Source: Rubrivivax sp. (lineage in GTDB: Bacteria; Pseudomonadota; Gammaproteobacteria; Burkholderiales; Burkholderiaceae_C). From it: a stretch of 64,000 nucleotides of DNA. The notes under the pieces are model-generated. The model had not been told where the DNA came from and searched no databases. It saw only the letters and a list, made by a program, of their open reading frames with translations. The position numbers and the translations under genes are program-made. The stretch is taken from NCBI GenBank assembly GCA_026125665.1, contig JAHCKS010000011.1:21436-85435 (forward strand), read 5' to 3'. Below, piece after piece: positions 8,413 through 17,702 of the stretch; the first letter of the stretch is position 1; the number at the start of each line of letters is the position of its first letter.

Positions 8413-9786
8413 TCAGCGGATCCGCCGCGCCTCGACGTAGTACCTCTTCTCGTGCGCCTCGCCCATCGAGAAGGTCTTGCGCGGCAGCGGGCCCTCGGCG
8501 AGCACGCGCTTCAGCAGCTCGCCCTTGCCCACGGTGGGGAGGTGGAAGCCGGCCTGGCCCGGCTGCTGCGCCAGGCGCACGAGCGCCTCGTCGCCGTGCA
8601 CGTAGTCGACGTCCGAGGCGCCACGCCGCGCGATGAAGTCGTCGGCGAACGCCTGCACGGTGCCCACGGCGAGCGTCGCCGGCGGCTCGGCGATGCGCAC
8701 CACCGCAAAGCGCGGGCCGGGCTCGACCAGGCCGAACGCCTGCATCGGCCTCGTCGCAGCGGCCGATCCGGCGCCCGGCGCGCCCGCGGCGTCGGCCTCG
8801 GCCGCCCGCAGCAGGGCCTGCATGGCCTCGGCGCTCGGCACTTCCTCCAGCACGAGGCGGTGGCCGAAGGCCGCAGCCAGCGCGGCCCGCACATCGGCCC
8901 GCACGCCCACCAGCAGCCGGTGGATCGGCGCGAAGTGCAGCGCCGCGTCGTGGATGTTCTCCACCTCGACGAGCGCGAAGCGCGCCGGGTGGTCCGCAGA
9001 GGCGCCTTCGGCCTTCATCTGCTGCCAGATCGACTTCGCCGTGGCCAGCGAGTGATTGCCGTCGCCGACGGCGAAGAGCATCGGCGGCGTGTCGGGCGGC
9101 ATGCCGTACCGGCGCGCCATCGCCGCGGGTGTGCCCAGCGCCGCCAGCGCCGCCGCCACGGCCGCGGCACGCGGCGCGTCCACCGCGCAACCTGCCACGT
9201 GGCCGCCGCCCATCATCAGCTCGGTCTCGTACATCTGCGACAGCTGCGCGCGCGCCGCGGCGATCGGCTCGATCACCGTGCCCTCGCGGTCGTCGATCAG
9301 CACCAGGACATGCGGCAGCTCGAGCTCGGCGCCGCGCCGCACCTCGATGCGCGGGGCCAGGCGCGCGACGATCGTGCCTTCGGTCGGGCGCACGAGGCTC
9401 GTCGAGTGGGGCGAGAAGTCGTAGTGCTCGAGGTCGAGCTCGAGCATCAGGCCGCGCCGCGTGCGGCCGTCCACCGTGCGCTCGACGAGCACCGGGCCGG
9501 CGTGCTCGACGAGCAGCCCATCGGCCAGGTAGCGCCGCATCGTCGCCTGGATGCGCGCGACGCGCTGCGCCCGGTCGCCGGCTTCGAGGTGCACCTCGGG
9601 GAAGATCAGGTGCAGCGTCGAAGGTGCATCACCCACCACCTGTTCGACCTGCTGCCAGTAGGCGGGCTCCGCGGTGTGCTGGTCGCAGGCGATGACGGCC
9701 CACCTGGCCAGGTCGAGCCCGGGCCGCGGCAGCAGCAGGCGCGGCAGGCGGAAGCCGGCGGGTGCCGGCTCTGGCGCTCGCACCAT
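8413..9786 (-). CDS. DUF1015 family protein
   Basis: A 457-residue protein of the DUF1015 family, recognised from the conserved blocks HVLVLIDDR (about 160) and FAVGDGNHSLATAK (about 245), where the GDGNHS motif looks like a nucleotide- or metal-binding loop. No catalytic function is established for the family. No signal peptide or membrane helix is visible. Its start overlaps the stop of the upstream DUF3297 gene by one base, so the two form a leftward two-gene unit. It converges on trpS. Confidence 0.85.
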   Translation of the reverse strand: MVRAPEPAPAGFRLPRLLLPRPGLDLARWAVIACDQHTAEPAYWQQVEQVVGDAPSTLHLIFPEVHLEAGDRAQRVARIQATMRRYLADGLLVEHAGPVLVERTVDGRTRRGLMLELDLEHYDFSPHSTSLVRPTEGTIVARLAPRIEVRRGAELELPHVLVLIDDREGTVIEPIAAARAQLSQMYETELMMGGGHVAGCAVDAPRAAAVAAALAALGTPAAMARRYGMPPDTPPMLFAVGDGNHSLATAKSIWQQMKAEGASADHPARFALVEVENIHDAALHFAPIHRLLVGVRADVRAALAAAFGHRLVLEEVPSAEAMQALLRAAEADAAGAPGAGSAAATRPMQAFGLVEPGPRFAVVRIAEPPATLAVGTVQAFADDFIARRGASDVDYVHGDEALVRLAQQPGQAGFHLPTVGKGELLKRVLAEGPLPRKTFSMGEAHEKRYYVEARRIR

Positions 9787-10058
9787 CAGCCCTCCCCTTC
9801 GCCGCCGGCCGGGCGGTAGAAGGCCTCGACCTTGCCCTTCAGCTTGATCAGCAGCGGGTTGCCGCGGCGGTCCACGGTCTTGCCCGAGGGCACCCTCACC
9901 CAGCCTTCGCTGATGCAGTACTCGGCCACGTCGTGGCGCTCGCGGTCGTTGAAGCGGATGCCCACATCGTGCTCCAGCACCGCGGCCACGTAGTGCGGGC
10001 TCGTCGGGTCGGTGCTCAGCCGGTCGGGCATCGGTGGCTTCGGCGTGGCGTCGTTCAT
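9786..10058 (-). CDS. DUF3297 family small protein
   Basis: A 90-residue cytosolic protein matching the proteobacterial DUF3297 family (PDRLSTDPTSPHY near the start, then GIRFNDRERHDVAEYCISEG and a Lys-rich segment KTVDRRGNPLLIKLKGKVE). The function is not known. The C-terminus is a short Gly/Glu tail that overlaps the DUF1015 gene start. The gene is divergent from the carboxylesterase gene at 10214. Confidence 0.85.
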   Translation of the reverse strand: MNDATPKPPMPDRLSTDPTSPHYVAAVLEHDVGIRFNDRERHDVAEYCISEGWVRVPSGKTVDRRGNPLLIKLKGKVEAFYRPAGGEGEG

Positions 10059-10213
10059 CGCGTGCTTCCTCTTCTCGCCTCGGTGCCGGGCGTTCGCAGG
10101 GGCGGGGCGCGATTCTGCGGCACCGCGCGCGCGGACCGGGAGCCGCCGGCCGAACGCACGCAGCGGCGAGGCGGCGGCGCGCCCGCCACCGGCATCGCCG
10201 CTAGCATCGCCGC

Positions 10214-10897
10214 ATGACCCCGCCCGAAACGCTCGAGCTTCACCCTGGCGAGCCGCCGCGCGCCAGCGTCGTCATCCTGCACGGCCTGGGCGCCGACGGC
10301 ACCGATTTCCTGCCCTTCGCCGACGAGCTCGATCTGGCGGCCGTCGGGCCGGTGCGCTTCGTCTTCCCGCGCGCGCCGGTGCGGCCGGTGACGGCCAACG
10401 GCGGCCACCGCATGCGCGCCTGGTACGACATCGTCGAGTTCGGCGCCAAGGCCGGCGCGGCCGCGGAGGACGAAGCCGGCCTGCGCGCCAGCTTCGCCGC
10501 CGTGCATGCGCTGCTCGAGCGCGAGGTGGCGCGCGGCATCCCGGCCTCGCGCATCGTGCTCGCCGGCTTCTCGCAGGGCTGCGCCATCACGCTGGGGGCC
10601 GGGCTGCGCTACGGGCAGCGGCTCGCCGGGCTCGTCGGCATGTCGGGCTACCTGCCGCTGGCCGGCACCACCGCCGGCGAACGCCACACGGCGAACGCAC
10701 GGACGCCCGTGCTGCTGGCGCACGGCACACGCGACCCCGTGGTCGGCGTGGCGCGCGGCCAGGCCTCGCACGAGGCGCTGGCCGCGCTCGGCCAGCCGGT
10801 GGAGTGGCACGACTACCCGATGGAGCACTCGGTGTGCATCGAGGAGCTGCGCGAAGTCGAGCGGTTCCTGCGCCGCGTGCTCGCGCCCGTCACGTGA
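10214..10897 (+). CDS. Carboxylesterase/phospholipase-type alpha/beta hydrolase
   Basis: A 227-residue cytosolic alpha/beta hydrolase of the carboxylesterase/acyl-protein-thioesterase group. The oxyanion segment is ILHGLGADGTDF near 20. The nucleophile elbow is GFSQGCA (about 115-121). The acid is in AHGTRDPVVG and the histidine in MEHSVC near the end, completing Ser-Asp-His. It hydrolyses short-chain esters in characterised relatives; the natural substrate here is unknown. The next gene starts on a GTG overlapping this stop codon (GTGA), implying translational coupling. Confidence 0.9.
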   Translation: MTPPETLELHPGEPPRASVVILHGLGADGTDFLPFADELDLAAVGPVRFVFPRAPVRPVTANGGHRMRAWYDIVEFGAKAGAAAEDEAGLRASFAAVHALLEREVARGIPASRIVLAGFSQGCAITLGAGLRYGQRLAGLVGMSGYLPLAGTTAGERHTANARTPVLLAHGTRDPVVGVARGQASHEALAALGQPVEWHDYPMEHSVCIEELREVERFLRRVLAPVT

Positions 10898-11976
10898 GCG
10901 AGCCGCCGCCCGCAGCCGCGGCGGCGCCGGCGCTGCCGCCGCTGCGCCTCGTCCGGCCGCAGGCCGTGCACCTCGCGGCCTATCGCGCCGCGCTCGAGCG
11001 CGGCTACAGCCCGGACAACGTGCGCGGCGCCGCTGCGGCACGCGAGCAGCTCGAGGAGATCGCGCGCGACCCCCAGGCGTTCCTCGCGCAGATGGACGAC
11101 CCCGAGGCGAAAGGCCCGCCGGTGACGATGCCCGACGGCAGCACGCGGCCGCGCATTCCGGGCCTGCGCCGCTGGATGTGGCTGGGGCCCGACGACGCAC
11201 CCGACGGGTTTGTCGGCAGCGTCGGCCTGCGCTGGACCGCCGACGGCTCGCCGCTGCCGCCGCACGTGCTGGGCCACATCGGCTACGCGGTCGTGCCGTG
11301 GCAGCAGCGGCGCGGCCACGCCACGCGTGCACTGGCGCTGACCCTCGAACTGGCCGCCGCGCGGGGCCTCGCGGAAGTGCAGATCACGACCGACCCGGAC
11401 AACATCGCGTCGCAGCGCGTCATCGAAGCCAACGGCGGCCGCCTCGTCGAGCGCTTCGACAAGGGTGCGGTCTACGGCCACGCGGAAGGCCTGCGCTACC
11501 TCATCACGCTCGGAGACAGCACCATGCTCGAAGGCACCTGCCACTGCGGCGCCGTGCGCATCCGCATCCCGCACCGCCCGGCCGAGATCACCAACTGCAA
11601 CTGCTCGATCTGCCGGCGGCTGGGCGCGCTGTGGGCCTACTACGACGTGGGCACGGTGGCGTTCGCGGGCCACCCGGAGAACACCGAGGAGTACATCCAG
11701 GGCGACCGCACGCTGCGCACCGTGCGTTGCCGCACCTGCGGCTGCACGACACACTGGGAGCCGCTGGACCCGGCCAAGCACCCGCGCATGGGCGTGAACA
11801 TCCGCAACTTCGATCCGCACGCCATCGGCGACGTGCGCATCCGCCTCTTCGACGGCGCCGACACCTGGCGCGCGTACACCTGGGAGGAACTGCAGCGACC
11901 TCGCCAGGCGGCAACGTCACGGCGCGAGGCGCCGCGCAAGGGCGCGGCCCGCAAACGCACGGCCCCAGCGCGGTGA
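10894..11976 (+). CDS. GNAT acetyltransferase fused to GFA/CENP-V domain
   Basis: One uninterrupted 360-residue frame carries two domains. Residues 1 to about 205 are a GNAT N-acetyltransferase: the acetyl-CoA segment is near VVPWQQRRGHATRAL, followed by ASQRVIEANGGRLV. From M211 a GFA-type zinc domain follows (CHCGAV, CNCSICRR and CRTCGCTTHW), the glutathione-dependent formaldehyde-activating-enzyme fold. The C-terminus is a basic Arg/Lys/Ala tail. The two parts are usually separate proteins. An ATG at 11524 with GGAG upstream could also start the GFA domain alone. The substrates of both parts are unknown. The GTG start at 10894 overlaps the esterase stop. Confidence 0.8.
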   Translation: MSEPPPAAAAAPALPPLRLVRPQAVHLAAYRAALERGYSPDNVRGAAAAREQLEEIARDPQAFLAQMDDPEAKGPPVTMPDGSTRPRIPGLRRWMWLGPDDAPDGFVGSVGLRWTADGSPLPPHVLGHIGYAVVPWQQRRGHATRALALTLELAAARGLAEVQITTDPDNIASQRVIEANGGRLVERFDKGAVYGHAEGLRYLITLGDSTMLEGTCHCGAVRIRIPHRPAEITNCNCSICRRLGALWAYYDVGTVAFAGHPENTEEYIQGDRTLRTVRCRTCGCTTHWEPLDPAKHPRMGVNIRNFDPHAIGDVRIRLFDGADTWRAYTWEELQRPRQAATSRREAPRKGAARKRTAPAR

Positions 11977-12078
11977 CGCCGCGCCCCAAAGCGAGGCGCC
12001 CGGGTTTGCGCTTGGTGCGCCCCGTTGCCGGCGCCGCAGAATGCGCGCTGGCATCGCCCTTGCTGCTGGCCCCCCGAG

Positions 12079-12381
12079 ATGGAACTGACTCCGCGCGAGA
12101 AGGACAAGCTGCTCGTCTTCACCGCCGCCCTTCTGGCCGAGCGCCGGCGCGCGCGCGGGCTGAAGCTCAACTACCCGGAAGCGGTGGCCTTCATCAGCGC
12201 CGCCATCCTCGAAGGCGCGCGCGACGGCAAGACGGTGGCGCAGCTGATGAGCGAAGGCCAGCAGGTGCTCACCCGCGCCGACGTGATGGAAGGTGTGCCG
12301 GAGATGATCCCCGAGATCCAGGTCGAGGCCACGTTCCCCGATGGCACGAAGCTCGTCACCGTGCACCACCCGATCGCCTGA
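12079..12381 (+). CDS. ureA: Urease subunit gamma
   Basis: A 100-residue structural subunit of nickel urease, which splits urea to ammonia and carbamate. It is full length and begins [20 protein letters not shown], the standard UreA opening, which fixes the start at 12079. The closing VTVHHPI is also typical. First gene of the operon ureA-(small gene)-ureB-ureC-ureF-ureG-ureD. No accessory gene precedes it, unlike the common ureD-first order. Confidence 0.97.
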   Translation: MELTPREKDKLLVFTAALLAERRRARGLKLNYPEAVAFISAAILEGARDGKTVAQLMSEGQQVLTRADVMEGVPEMIPEIQVEATFPDGTKLVTVHHPIA

Positions 12382-12406
12382 ACCCCGCCCGAGCGAGAAA
12401 GGACCG

Positions 12407-12595
12407 ATGAAGACGACGCTGACCGCCGCCCTGCTTGCCGCTGTCGCCGCCGCACCGGCGCTGGCCCATCCCGGGCACGGCGCGCCGCCGCTGCACCTGC
12501 ACGAGGCCGAGTGGTTCGGCCTCGTCGCGCTCGGTGCACTGGCCGCCGCCGTGGCGGGCGGGCTCGCGTGGCTGTGGCTGCGCGGCCGCCGCTGA
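12407..12595 (+). CDS. Small His-rich single-helix protein in urease operon
   Basis: A 62-residue protein starting at ATG 12407, with GAGAAAGG upstream. It has an N-terminal signal-like segment ending in ALA (about residue 20), then a histidine cluster [16 protein letters not shown], then one hydrophobic helix (about 40-57) and an Arg-rich end. The AHPGH motif resembles the start of HupE/UreJ nickel-permease-type proteins, but only one helix follows, so it is not a permease. I do not recognise a named family. Its position between ureA and ureB suggests a periplasmic metal-binding or membrane accessory role, which is inference. Confidence 0.7.
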   Translation: MKTTLTAALLAAVAAAPALAHPGHGAPPLHLHEAEWFGLVALGALAAAVAGGLAWLWLRGRR

Positions 12596-12611
12596 ACCCG
12601 ACGGGCCACCC

Positions 12612-12917
12612 GTGATCCCCGGCGAACTGCTGCCCGCCGCAGGCGAGCATGAGCTCAACCCCGGCTGCACGACGCTGACGCTGCGCGTGGCCAATACCGG
12701 CGAGCGCCCGATCCAGGTCGGTTCGCACTACCACTTCGCCGAGACGAACGCCGCGCTCGACTTCGACCGCACCGCCGCCCGCGGCATGCGCCTGAACATC
12801 CCGAGCGGCACCGCGGTGCGCTTCGAGCCGGGGCAGGCGCGCACCGTCGAGCTCGTCGCCTTCGCCGGCGCGCGGCGCGTGTTCGGCTTCCGTGCGCAAG
12901 TGCAGGGGGACCTCTGA
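12612..12917 (+). CDS. ureB: Urease subunit beta
   Basis: A 101-residue structural subunit. The chosen GTG start at 12612 gives the canonical opening IPGELLPA; there is no ATG in that position. The conserved [13 protein letters not shown] and [15 protein letters not shown] segments are intact. It lies 16 nt after the small His-rich gene. A 377-nt stretch containing palindromic repeats separates it from ureC, where a gap of only a few dozen bases is usual. Confidence 0.96.
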   Translation: MIPGELLPAAGEHELNPGCTTLTLRVANTGERPIQVGSHYHFAETNAALDFDRTAARGMRLNIPSGTAVRFEPGQARTVELVAFAGARRVFGFRAQVQGDL

Positions 12918-12942
12918 GATGAAACCTGTGCAGGTGGTGGCG

Positions 12943-13068
12943 GGATCGGGCCGGCGGGGTGCCCTGCTCCGCGAATGTCCTCTTTCGGCGGCCCTGCTCC
13001 GCAAGCTGCGCAGGGCCCCCGAACGCCCCCTTGATTTCGCTGCGCAGGGCACCCCGCCGGCCCGATCC
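12943..13068. repeat. Palindromic element A between ureB and ureC
   Basis: A perfect 25-bp inverted repeat (12943-12967 with 13044-13068) encloses about 76 nt. Inside are two core blocks, 12968-12987 and 13025-13041, that reappear in reverse complement in element B. There is no coding potential. It could fold into a long hairpin in the urease mRNA. Confidence 0.88.
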
Positions 13069-13111
13069 GGCACCGGCAGTGGCGCACCATCGAAGACAAA
13101 CCACGGTGCCA

Positions 13112-13226
13112 CGCCAAGGACGGCGGGTGGTCGGCGTAGCGAAATCAAGGGGGCATTCGAGCGCCCAGCGAAGCTGGTCGCTCGAAAGAGGACATTCGCG
13201 GAGGCGACCACCCGGCGGCCTTGGCG
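13112..13226. repeat. Palindromic element B between ureB and ureC
   Basis: Imperfect inverted arms of about 23 bp (13112-13134 with 13204-13226) enclose inverted copies of the element A cores: 13138-13154 is the exact reverse complement of 13025-13041, and 13183-13202 is that of 12968-12987. A and B are therefore two copies of one mobile-looking palindrome family in opposite orientation, separated by about 43 nt. Confidence 0.85.
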
Positions 13227-13294
13227 CGCCACGACCTCGATCGTGTCGAGATTCATGGATCGCCGTTCGCGCGGCGCGCGCTGGAGCGACTGAC

Positions 13295-15022
13295 ATGGCG
13301 AAGATCGGCCGCCGCGCCTACGCCGAGATGTACGGCCCCACGGTCGGCGACCGGCTGCGCCTCGCGGACACCGCGCTCGTCATCGAGGTCGAAGAGGACC
13401 ACACGCTGAAGGCCGGCGGCTACGGCGAAGAAGTGAAGTTCGGCGGCGGCAAGACCATCCGCGACGGCATGGGCCAGAGCCAGCGCGCCAACGGCCCGGG
13501 CGCCGACGACGCCGTGGACACCGTCGTCACCAACGCCGTCATCGTCGACCACTGGGGCATCGTCAAGGCCGACATCGGCATCCGCGGCTGCCGCATCGCC
13601 GCCATCGGCAAGGCCGGCAACCCCGACGTGCAGCCGGGCGTGGACATCGTCATCGGCCCGGGCACCGAGGTCATCGCGGGCGAGGGCATGATCGTCACCG
13701 CCGGCGCCATCGATTCGCACATCCACTTCATCTGCCCGCAGCAGATCGACGAGGCGCTGGCCAGCGGCGTGACGACGATGTTCGGCGGCGGCACGGGCCC
13801 GGCCACCGGCACGCTCGCCACCACCTGCACGCCGGGGCCGGCGAACCTGGCGCAGATGCTGCGCGCCGCCGACGCCTTCCCGATGAACCTGGGCTTCCTC
13901 GGCAAGGGCAACGCATCGCGGCCGCAGGCGCTGATGCAGCAGGTCGAAGCCGGCGCCGTCGGCCTGAAGCTGCACGAGGACTGGGGCACCACGCCGTCGG
14001 CCATCGACACGTGCCTGGGCGTGGCCGAAGCCACCGACACGCAGGTGTCGATCCACTCCGACACGCTGAACGAATCGGGCTTCGTCGAGGACACGATCGC
14101 CGCGACGAAGGGCCGCACGCTGTGCGCCTTCCACACCGAAGGCGCCGGCGGCGGGCACGCGCCGGACATCCTGCGCGTGGTGGGCGAGGCGAACTTCCTG
14201 CCCTCCTCCACCAACCCGACGATGCCGTACACCGCCAACACGGTGGACGAGCACCTGGACATGCTGATGGTCTGCCACCACCTCGATGCGTCGATCGCCG
14301 AGGACCTGGCCTTCGCCGAGAGCCGCATCCGCAAGGAGACGATCGCCGCCGAGGACGTGCTGCACGACCTGGGCGCCATCAGCATGATGAGCAGCGACAG
14401 CCAGGCGATGGGCCGCGTCGGCGAAGTCATCATCCGCACCTGGCAGACGGCGCACAAGATGAAGGTGCAGCGCGGTGCGCTGCCGGGGGACGGGCCGCAC
14501 AACGACAACGCGCGCGTCAAGCGCTACGTCGCCAAGATCGGCATCAACCCGGCGCTGGCCAACGGCCTGGCGCACGAGGTCGGCAGCATCGAGGTGGGCA
14601 AGTGGGCCGACCTCGTGCTGTGGAAGCCGGCGCTCTTCGGCGTCAAGCCGAGCCTGGTGCTGAAGGGCGGCTTCATCGCGCTGGCGGCGATGGGCGACGC
14701 CAACGCCAGCATCCCGACGCCGCAGCCGGTGCACTACCGGCCGATGTTCGGCAGCTACGGCGGCGCGGTGGCGCGCGGCTCGCTCACGTTCATGAGCCAG
14801 GCGGCGGTGGCCGCGAGCGTCGCTCAACGGCTGAAGCTGCAGAAGACGGTGAGCGCCGTGCGCGGCTGCCGCACGGTGAAGAAAGCCGACATGGTGCTGA
14901 ACGCCTACACGCCGCGCATGGAGATCGACGCCCAGACCTACGAGGTGCGCGCCGACGGCATCCTGCTCGGCTGCGAGCCGGCCACGGAGCTGCCGATGGC
15001 GCAGCGGTACTTCCTGTTCTGA
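13295..15022 (+). CDS. ureC: Urease subunit alpha (catalytic)
   Basis: The 575-residue catalytic subunit. Nickel-site motifs are all present: [10 protein letters not shown] (two metal histidines), [12 protein letters not shown] (the lysine that is carbamylated to bridge the nickels), [10 protein letters not shown] and [15 protein letters not shown] (further histidines, with the flap following) and [10 protein letters not shown] (aspartate ligand). ATG 13295 with GGAG 9 nt upstream gives the normal [19 protein letters not shown] opening. It follows the palindrome pair and is followed by ureF. Confidence 0.98.
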   Translation: MAKIGRRAYAEMYGPTVGDRLRLADTALVIEVEEDHTLKAGGYGEEVKFGGGKTIRDGMGQSQRANGPGADDAVDTVVTNAVIVDHWGIVKADIGIRGCRIAAIGKAGNPDVQPGVDIVIGPGTEVIAGEGMIVTAGAIDSHIHFICPQQIDEALASGVTTMFGGGTGPATGTLATTCTPGPANLAQMLRAADAFPMNLGFLGKGNASRPQALMQQVEAGAVGLKLHEDWGTTPSAIDTCLGVAEATDTQVSIHSDTLNESGFVEDTIAATKGRTLCAFHTEGAGGGHAPDILRVVGEANFLPSSTNPTMPYTANTVDEHLDMLMVCHHLDASIAEDLAFAESRIRKETIAAEDVLHDLGAISMMSSDSQAMGRVGEVIIRTWQTAHKMKVQRGALPGDGPHNDNARVKRYVAKIGINPALANGLAHEVGSIEVGKWADLVLWKPALFGVKPSLVLKGGFIALAAMGDANASIPTPQPVHYRPMFGSYGGAVARGSLTFMSQAAVAASVAQRLKLQKTVSAVRGCRTVKKADMVLNAYTPRMEIDAQTYEVRADGILLGCEPATELPMAQRYFLF

Positions 15023-15065
15023 GAGGCCGGGCGGACGCTCGTCCAACGGCTTGCCGGGTGCTGTG

Positions 15066-15770
15066 ATGTCGCGTGTGCTGCTGCACCTGCTGTGGCTCGC
15101 CTCGCCCGCCCTGCCGGTGGGCGCGTTCAGCTACTCCGAGGGCCTGGAGTGGGCGGTGCACGAAGGCACGGTGCACGACGAGGCGAGCGCGCGCGAGTGG
15201 CTCGTCAACCAGCTCGCGCTGGTGGTGGCGCGCTCGGAGCTGCCGGTGATGGCGCGCGCCTTCGCGGCGGCCCATCGTGGCGACAGCGGCGACGCAGAGG
15301 CGCTCGCCGAGCTCAACCGCTGGGTGTGCGAGACGCGCGAAGCCGCCGAGCCGCTGGCGCAGGCGCAGCAGATGGGGCGCAGCCTGGTCGCGTGGATCGA
15401 GTCGCTGCAAGGCGACGCCCCCGCCGCGCCGGCGTCGCCCTGCCCCACCTTGGCGGTGCTGCGTTCCCTGCAGCCTGCGCCGACCTGGCCGGTGGTTCTG
15501 GGGTGCGTGGCCGCGTGGCGCGACGCGCCGCTGGACGACGCGCTCGCCGCCGCCGCCTTCGGCTGGGCCGAGAACCTCGTGCAGGCGGCCGTGCGCGCCG
15601 TCCCGCTCGGCCAGAGCGCCGGGCAGCGGCTGCTGGCGCGCCTGGTGGACGTGATTCCCGGCGCCGTGAGCACGGCGCTGGCGGCCGACGAACCGGTGGC
15701 CTTCGCGCCGCGGCTGGCGATTGCCAGTGCACGGCACGAGGTCCAGTATTCGCGGCTCTTCCGCTCCTGA
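15066..15770 (+). CDS. ureF: Urease accessory protein UreF
   Basis: A 234-residue helical accessory protein. With UreD and UreG it loads nickel into apo-urease and acts as a fidelity factor for UreG GTP hydrolysis. The signature [24 protein letters not shown] sits near the N-terminus, which supports the start at 15066. It follows ureC directly, where ureE would normally be found. The ureG start lies 7 nt beyond its stop. Confidence 0.94.
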   Translation: MSRVLLHLLWLASPALPVGAFSYSEGLEWAVHEGTVHDEASAREWLVNQLALVVARSELPVMARAFAAAHRGDSGDAEALAELNRWVCETREAAEPLAQAQQMGRSLVAWIESLQGDAPAAPASPCPTLAVLRSLQPAPTWPVVLGCVAAWRDAPLDDALAAAAFGWAENLVQAAVRAVPLGQSAGQRLLARLVDVIPGAVSTALAADEPVAFAPRLAIASARHEVQYSRLFRS

Positions 15771-15777
15771 CGAGATC

Positions 15778-16428
15778 ATGAACACGCAGCTGCATCACAT
15801 CGCCCATCGCACGAAGAAGCTGCCGCCGCTGCGCGTGGGCGTCGGCGGGCCCGTCGGCTCGGGCAAGACGACACTGGTCGAGATGCTGTGCAAGGCGATG
15901 CGCGAGCGCTGGGACCTGGTCGTCGTCACGAACGACATCTACACGAAGGAGGACCAGCGGCTGCTCACGGTGGCCGGCGCGTTGCCGGCCGAGCGCATCA
16001 TGGGCGTGGAGACGGGCGGCTGCCCGCACACGGCGATCCGCGAGGACGCCTCGATCAACCTCGAGGCGGTGGACCGGATGCTCGAGAAGTTCCCGGACGC
16101 CGACATCGTGTTCATAGAGAGCGGCGGCGACAACCTGGCCGCGACCTTCAGCCCGGAGCTCTCGGACCTGACGATCTACGTCATCGACGTCGCCGCCGGC
16201 GAGAAGATTCCGAGGAAGGGCGGCCCCGGCATCACGAAGAGCGACCTCTTCGTCATCAACAAGACCGACCTCGCGCCGCACGTCGGCGCCAGCCTCGACG
16301 TGATGCGCGCCGACACCGAGCGCATGCGCCCCAACCGCCCGTGGGTGATGACGAACCTGAAGACGCGCGAAGGGCTGGCGGAGGTGGTGCGCTTCATCGA
16401 GCGCAAGGGCCTGCTCGTTGAGGCGTGA
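15778..16428 (+). CDS. ureG: Urease accessory GTPase UreG
   Basis: A 216-residue SIMIBI-class GTPase that drives nickel insertion. The P-loop GGPVGSGKT is at 23-31, the CPH nickel motif lies in [14 protein letters not shown] (VETGGCPHT here), and the base-recognition motif is NKTD. The usual N-terminal His stretch is reduced to LHHIAHR, so nickel storage by UreG itself should be small. ATG 15778 is chosen because the extra in-frame residues upstream are not UreG-like. Confidence 0.96.
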   Translation: MNTQLHHIAHRTKKLPPLRVGVGGPVGSGKTTLVEMLCKAMRERWDLVVVTNDIYTKEDQRLLTVAGALPAERIMGVETGGCPHTAIREDASINLEAVDRMLEKFPDADIVFIESGGDNLAATFSPELSDLTIYVIDVAAGEKIPRKGGPGITKSDLFVINKTDLAPHVGASLDVMRADTERMRPNRPWVMTNLKTREGLAEVVRFIERKGLLVEA

Positions 16429-16435
16429 CGACGCG

Positions 16436-17353
16436 ATGGCGGTGCCGGCCGCAGCGGCCCCGGCGCGCCCCGGCTGGGCCGCGCGGCTGGCGCTGCGCGT
16501 CTGGCGCGACGGGCCGGCCACGCGCGTGCACGCAGCGCACGAAGGGCCCCTTCGGCTGCTGAAGGCGCTGCACCCCGAGGGGCCGGGCATCGCGCACGCG
16601 GTGTTGCTGCACCCGCCGGGCGGGCTCGTCGGCGGCGACCGGCTCGACGTGGAACTGCAGGTCGAGGCCGGTGCGCATCTGCTCGTCACGACCCCGGCGG
16701 CGAGCCGCTTCTACCGCAGCGTCGCGGGCGAGGCGGCGCAGGTGATGCAGGCGAAGGTGGCCGAAGGGGCGCGGCTCGAGTGGTTGCCGCAGGAGACGCT
16801 GGCCTACGACGGCTGCGACGCGCGCAACGCCTGGCAGGTGCAGCTCTCGCCGCGCGCTTCGCTGATGGCGACGGAGGTGCTGGCGCTCGGCCTCGGTGCG
16901 GCGGGGCGCCCCTTCGCGCAGGGGCGGTTCGTGCAGCAGCTGGCCATCGAGGGACTGTGGCGCGAGCGCGGCGTCATCGACGCAGCCGACGCGGCGCTGC
17001 TCGACGGACCCTGCGGGCTGGCAGGTCGGCACGTGCTCGGCACGCTGCTGCTCGCGGCGGCCGAGGCTTTGTCGCCGCAGGTGGCCGAGCATGCGCTTGC
17101 CGCGGCCCGGCAGGCGATCGACGCGGCCACGAGCACCCTGCCGGGCGAGAGGTCCGCCCAGGTGCACGGCGGTGTGCCCGGCAGCGAGCCGATGCTCGCC
17201 GGCGCGACGCTGCTGCAGGGCCGATTGCTGCTGCTGCGGGCGCTGGCGCACGACGTGCAGCCGCTCGCGCGGCTGCTGCGCGACGTGCGCGGCCACTGGC
17301 GCCGCGCCGTGTGGGGCCTCGGCGCGAACGAACCGCGCCTGTGGGCGCTGTGA
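16436..17353 (+). CDS. ureD: Urease accessory protein UreD
   Basis: A 305-residue accessory protein that scaffolds UreF and UreG on apo-urease. Recognised by ARLALRVWRDGPATRV near the start, LHPPGGLVGGDRLDVEL, TTPAASRFYRS and EWLPQETLAYDGC. ATG 16436 lies 8 nt past the ureG stop with GAGG upstream; a TTG at 16418 would add six residues. Last gene of the operon, followed by a strong inverted repeat. Confidence 0.93.
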   Translation: MAVPAAAAPARPGWAARLALRVWRDGPATRVHAAHEGPLRLLKALHPEGPGIAHAVLLHPPGGLVGGDRLDVELQVEAGAHLLVTTPAASRFYRSVAGEAAQVMQAKVAEGARLEWLPQETLAYDGCDARNAWQVQLSPRASLMATEVLALGLGAAGRPFAQGRFVQQLAIEGLWRERGVIDAADAALLDGPCGLAGRHVLGTLLLAAAEALSPQVAEHALAAARQAIDAATSTLPGERSAQVHGGVPGSEPMLAGATLLQGRLLLLRALAHDVQPLARLLRDVRGHWRRAVWGLGANEPRLWAL

Positions 17354-17702
17354 CGGCGACGGCGCTGCTCTCGCGAGAAGCTGAACCTTGCTTCGTGCGG
17401 ACTCGCGGCGCGCAAGTCCGAGGCGCTCGTGGTCTTGACGCGCGAACACTCGAACGGCGGCACGGCGCTGCGAGTCCCCGCCCGCCCGGGCGCCACCCAC
17501 GTACGTCGAGGGCCGATGCCGTGGGGCCGCTCAGGGCGTGGCACCCGAGGCGCGGCGGCGGCGGTGACGTTCGCTTGGACCTTCGTCGTGTGTTCGGGTG
17601 CCATGCCCTGAGTGGCCCCACGGCATCGGCCCGGCGCGCCCGAATCGTGCGGCGCCCACCGCTTCTTCGCGAACGCCGGGCGCAGTCGCGGGCCTGGAAT
17701 GC
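17354..17702. other. Non-coding gap with large inverted repeat
   Basis: This 349-nt stretch between ureD and the DUF4340-LuxR gene holds no supported gene. It contains a short GGACT/AGTCC inverted repeat near 17400-17420 and the 39-bp inverted repeat at 17510-17632. The small frames here follow the arms of the palindrome and lack family similarity. Confidence 0.7.
17510..17632. repeat. 39-bp inverted repeat after ureD
   Basis: The left arm 17510-17548 and right arm 17594-17632 match as reverse complements at 37 of 39 positions around a 45-nt loop. It could act as an intrinsic stop for the urease transcript and for the leftward gene, or be a REP-like element. No T tract follows, so pure rho-independent termination is uncertain. 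Confidence 0.85.

Noticed and set aside
12892-13293. Coding frames across the ureB-ureC gap
   Set aside because: They arise from the inverted repeat arms and have no similarity or start signals.
17429-17611. A 60-codon frame between ureD and the next gene
   Set aside because: It follows one arm of the palindrome and its loop; no family similarity or ribosome site.
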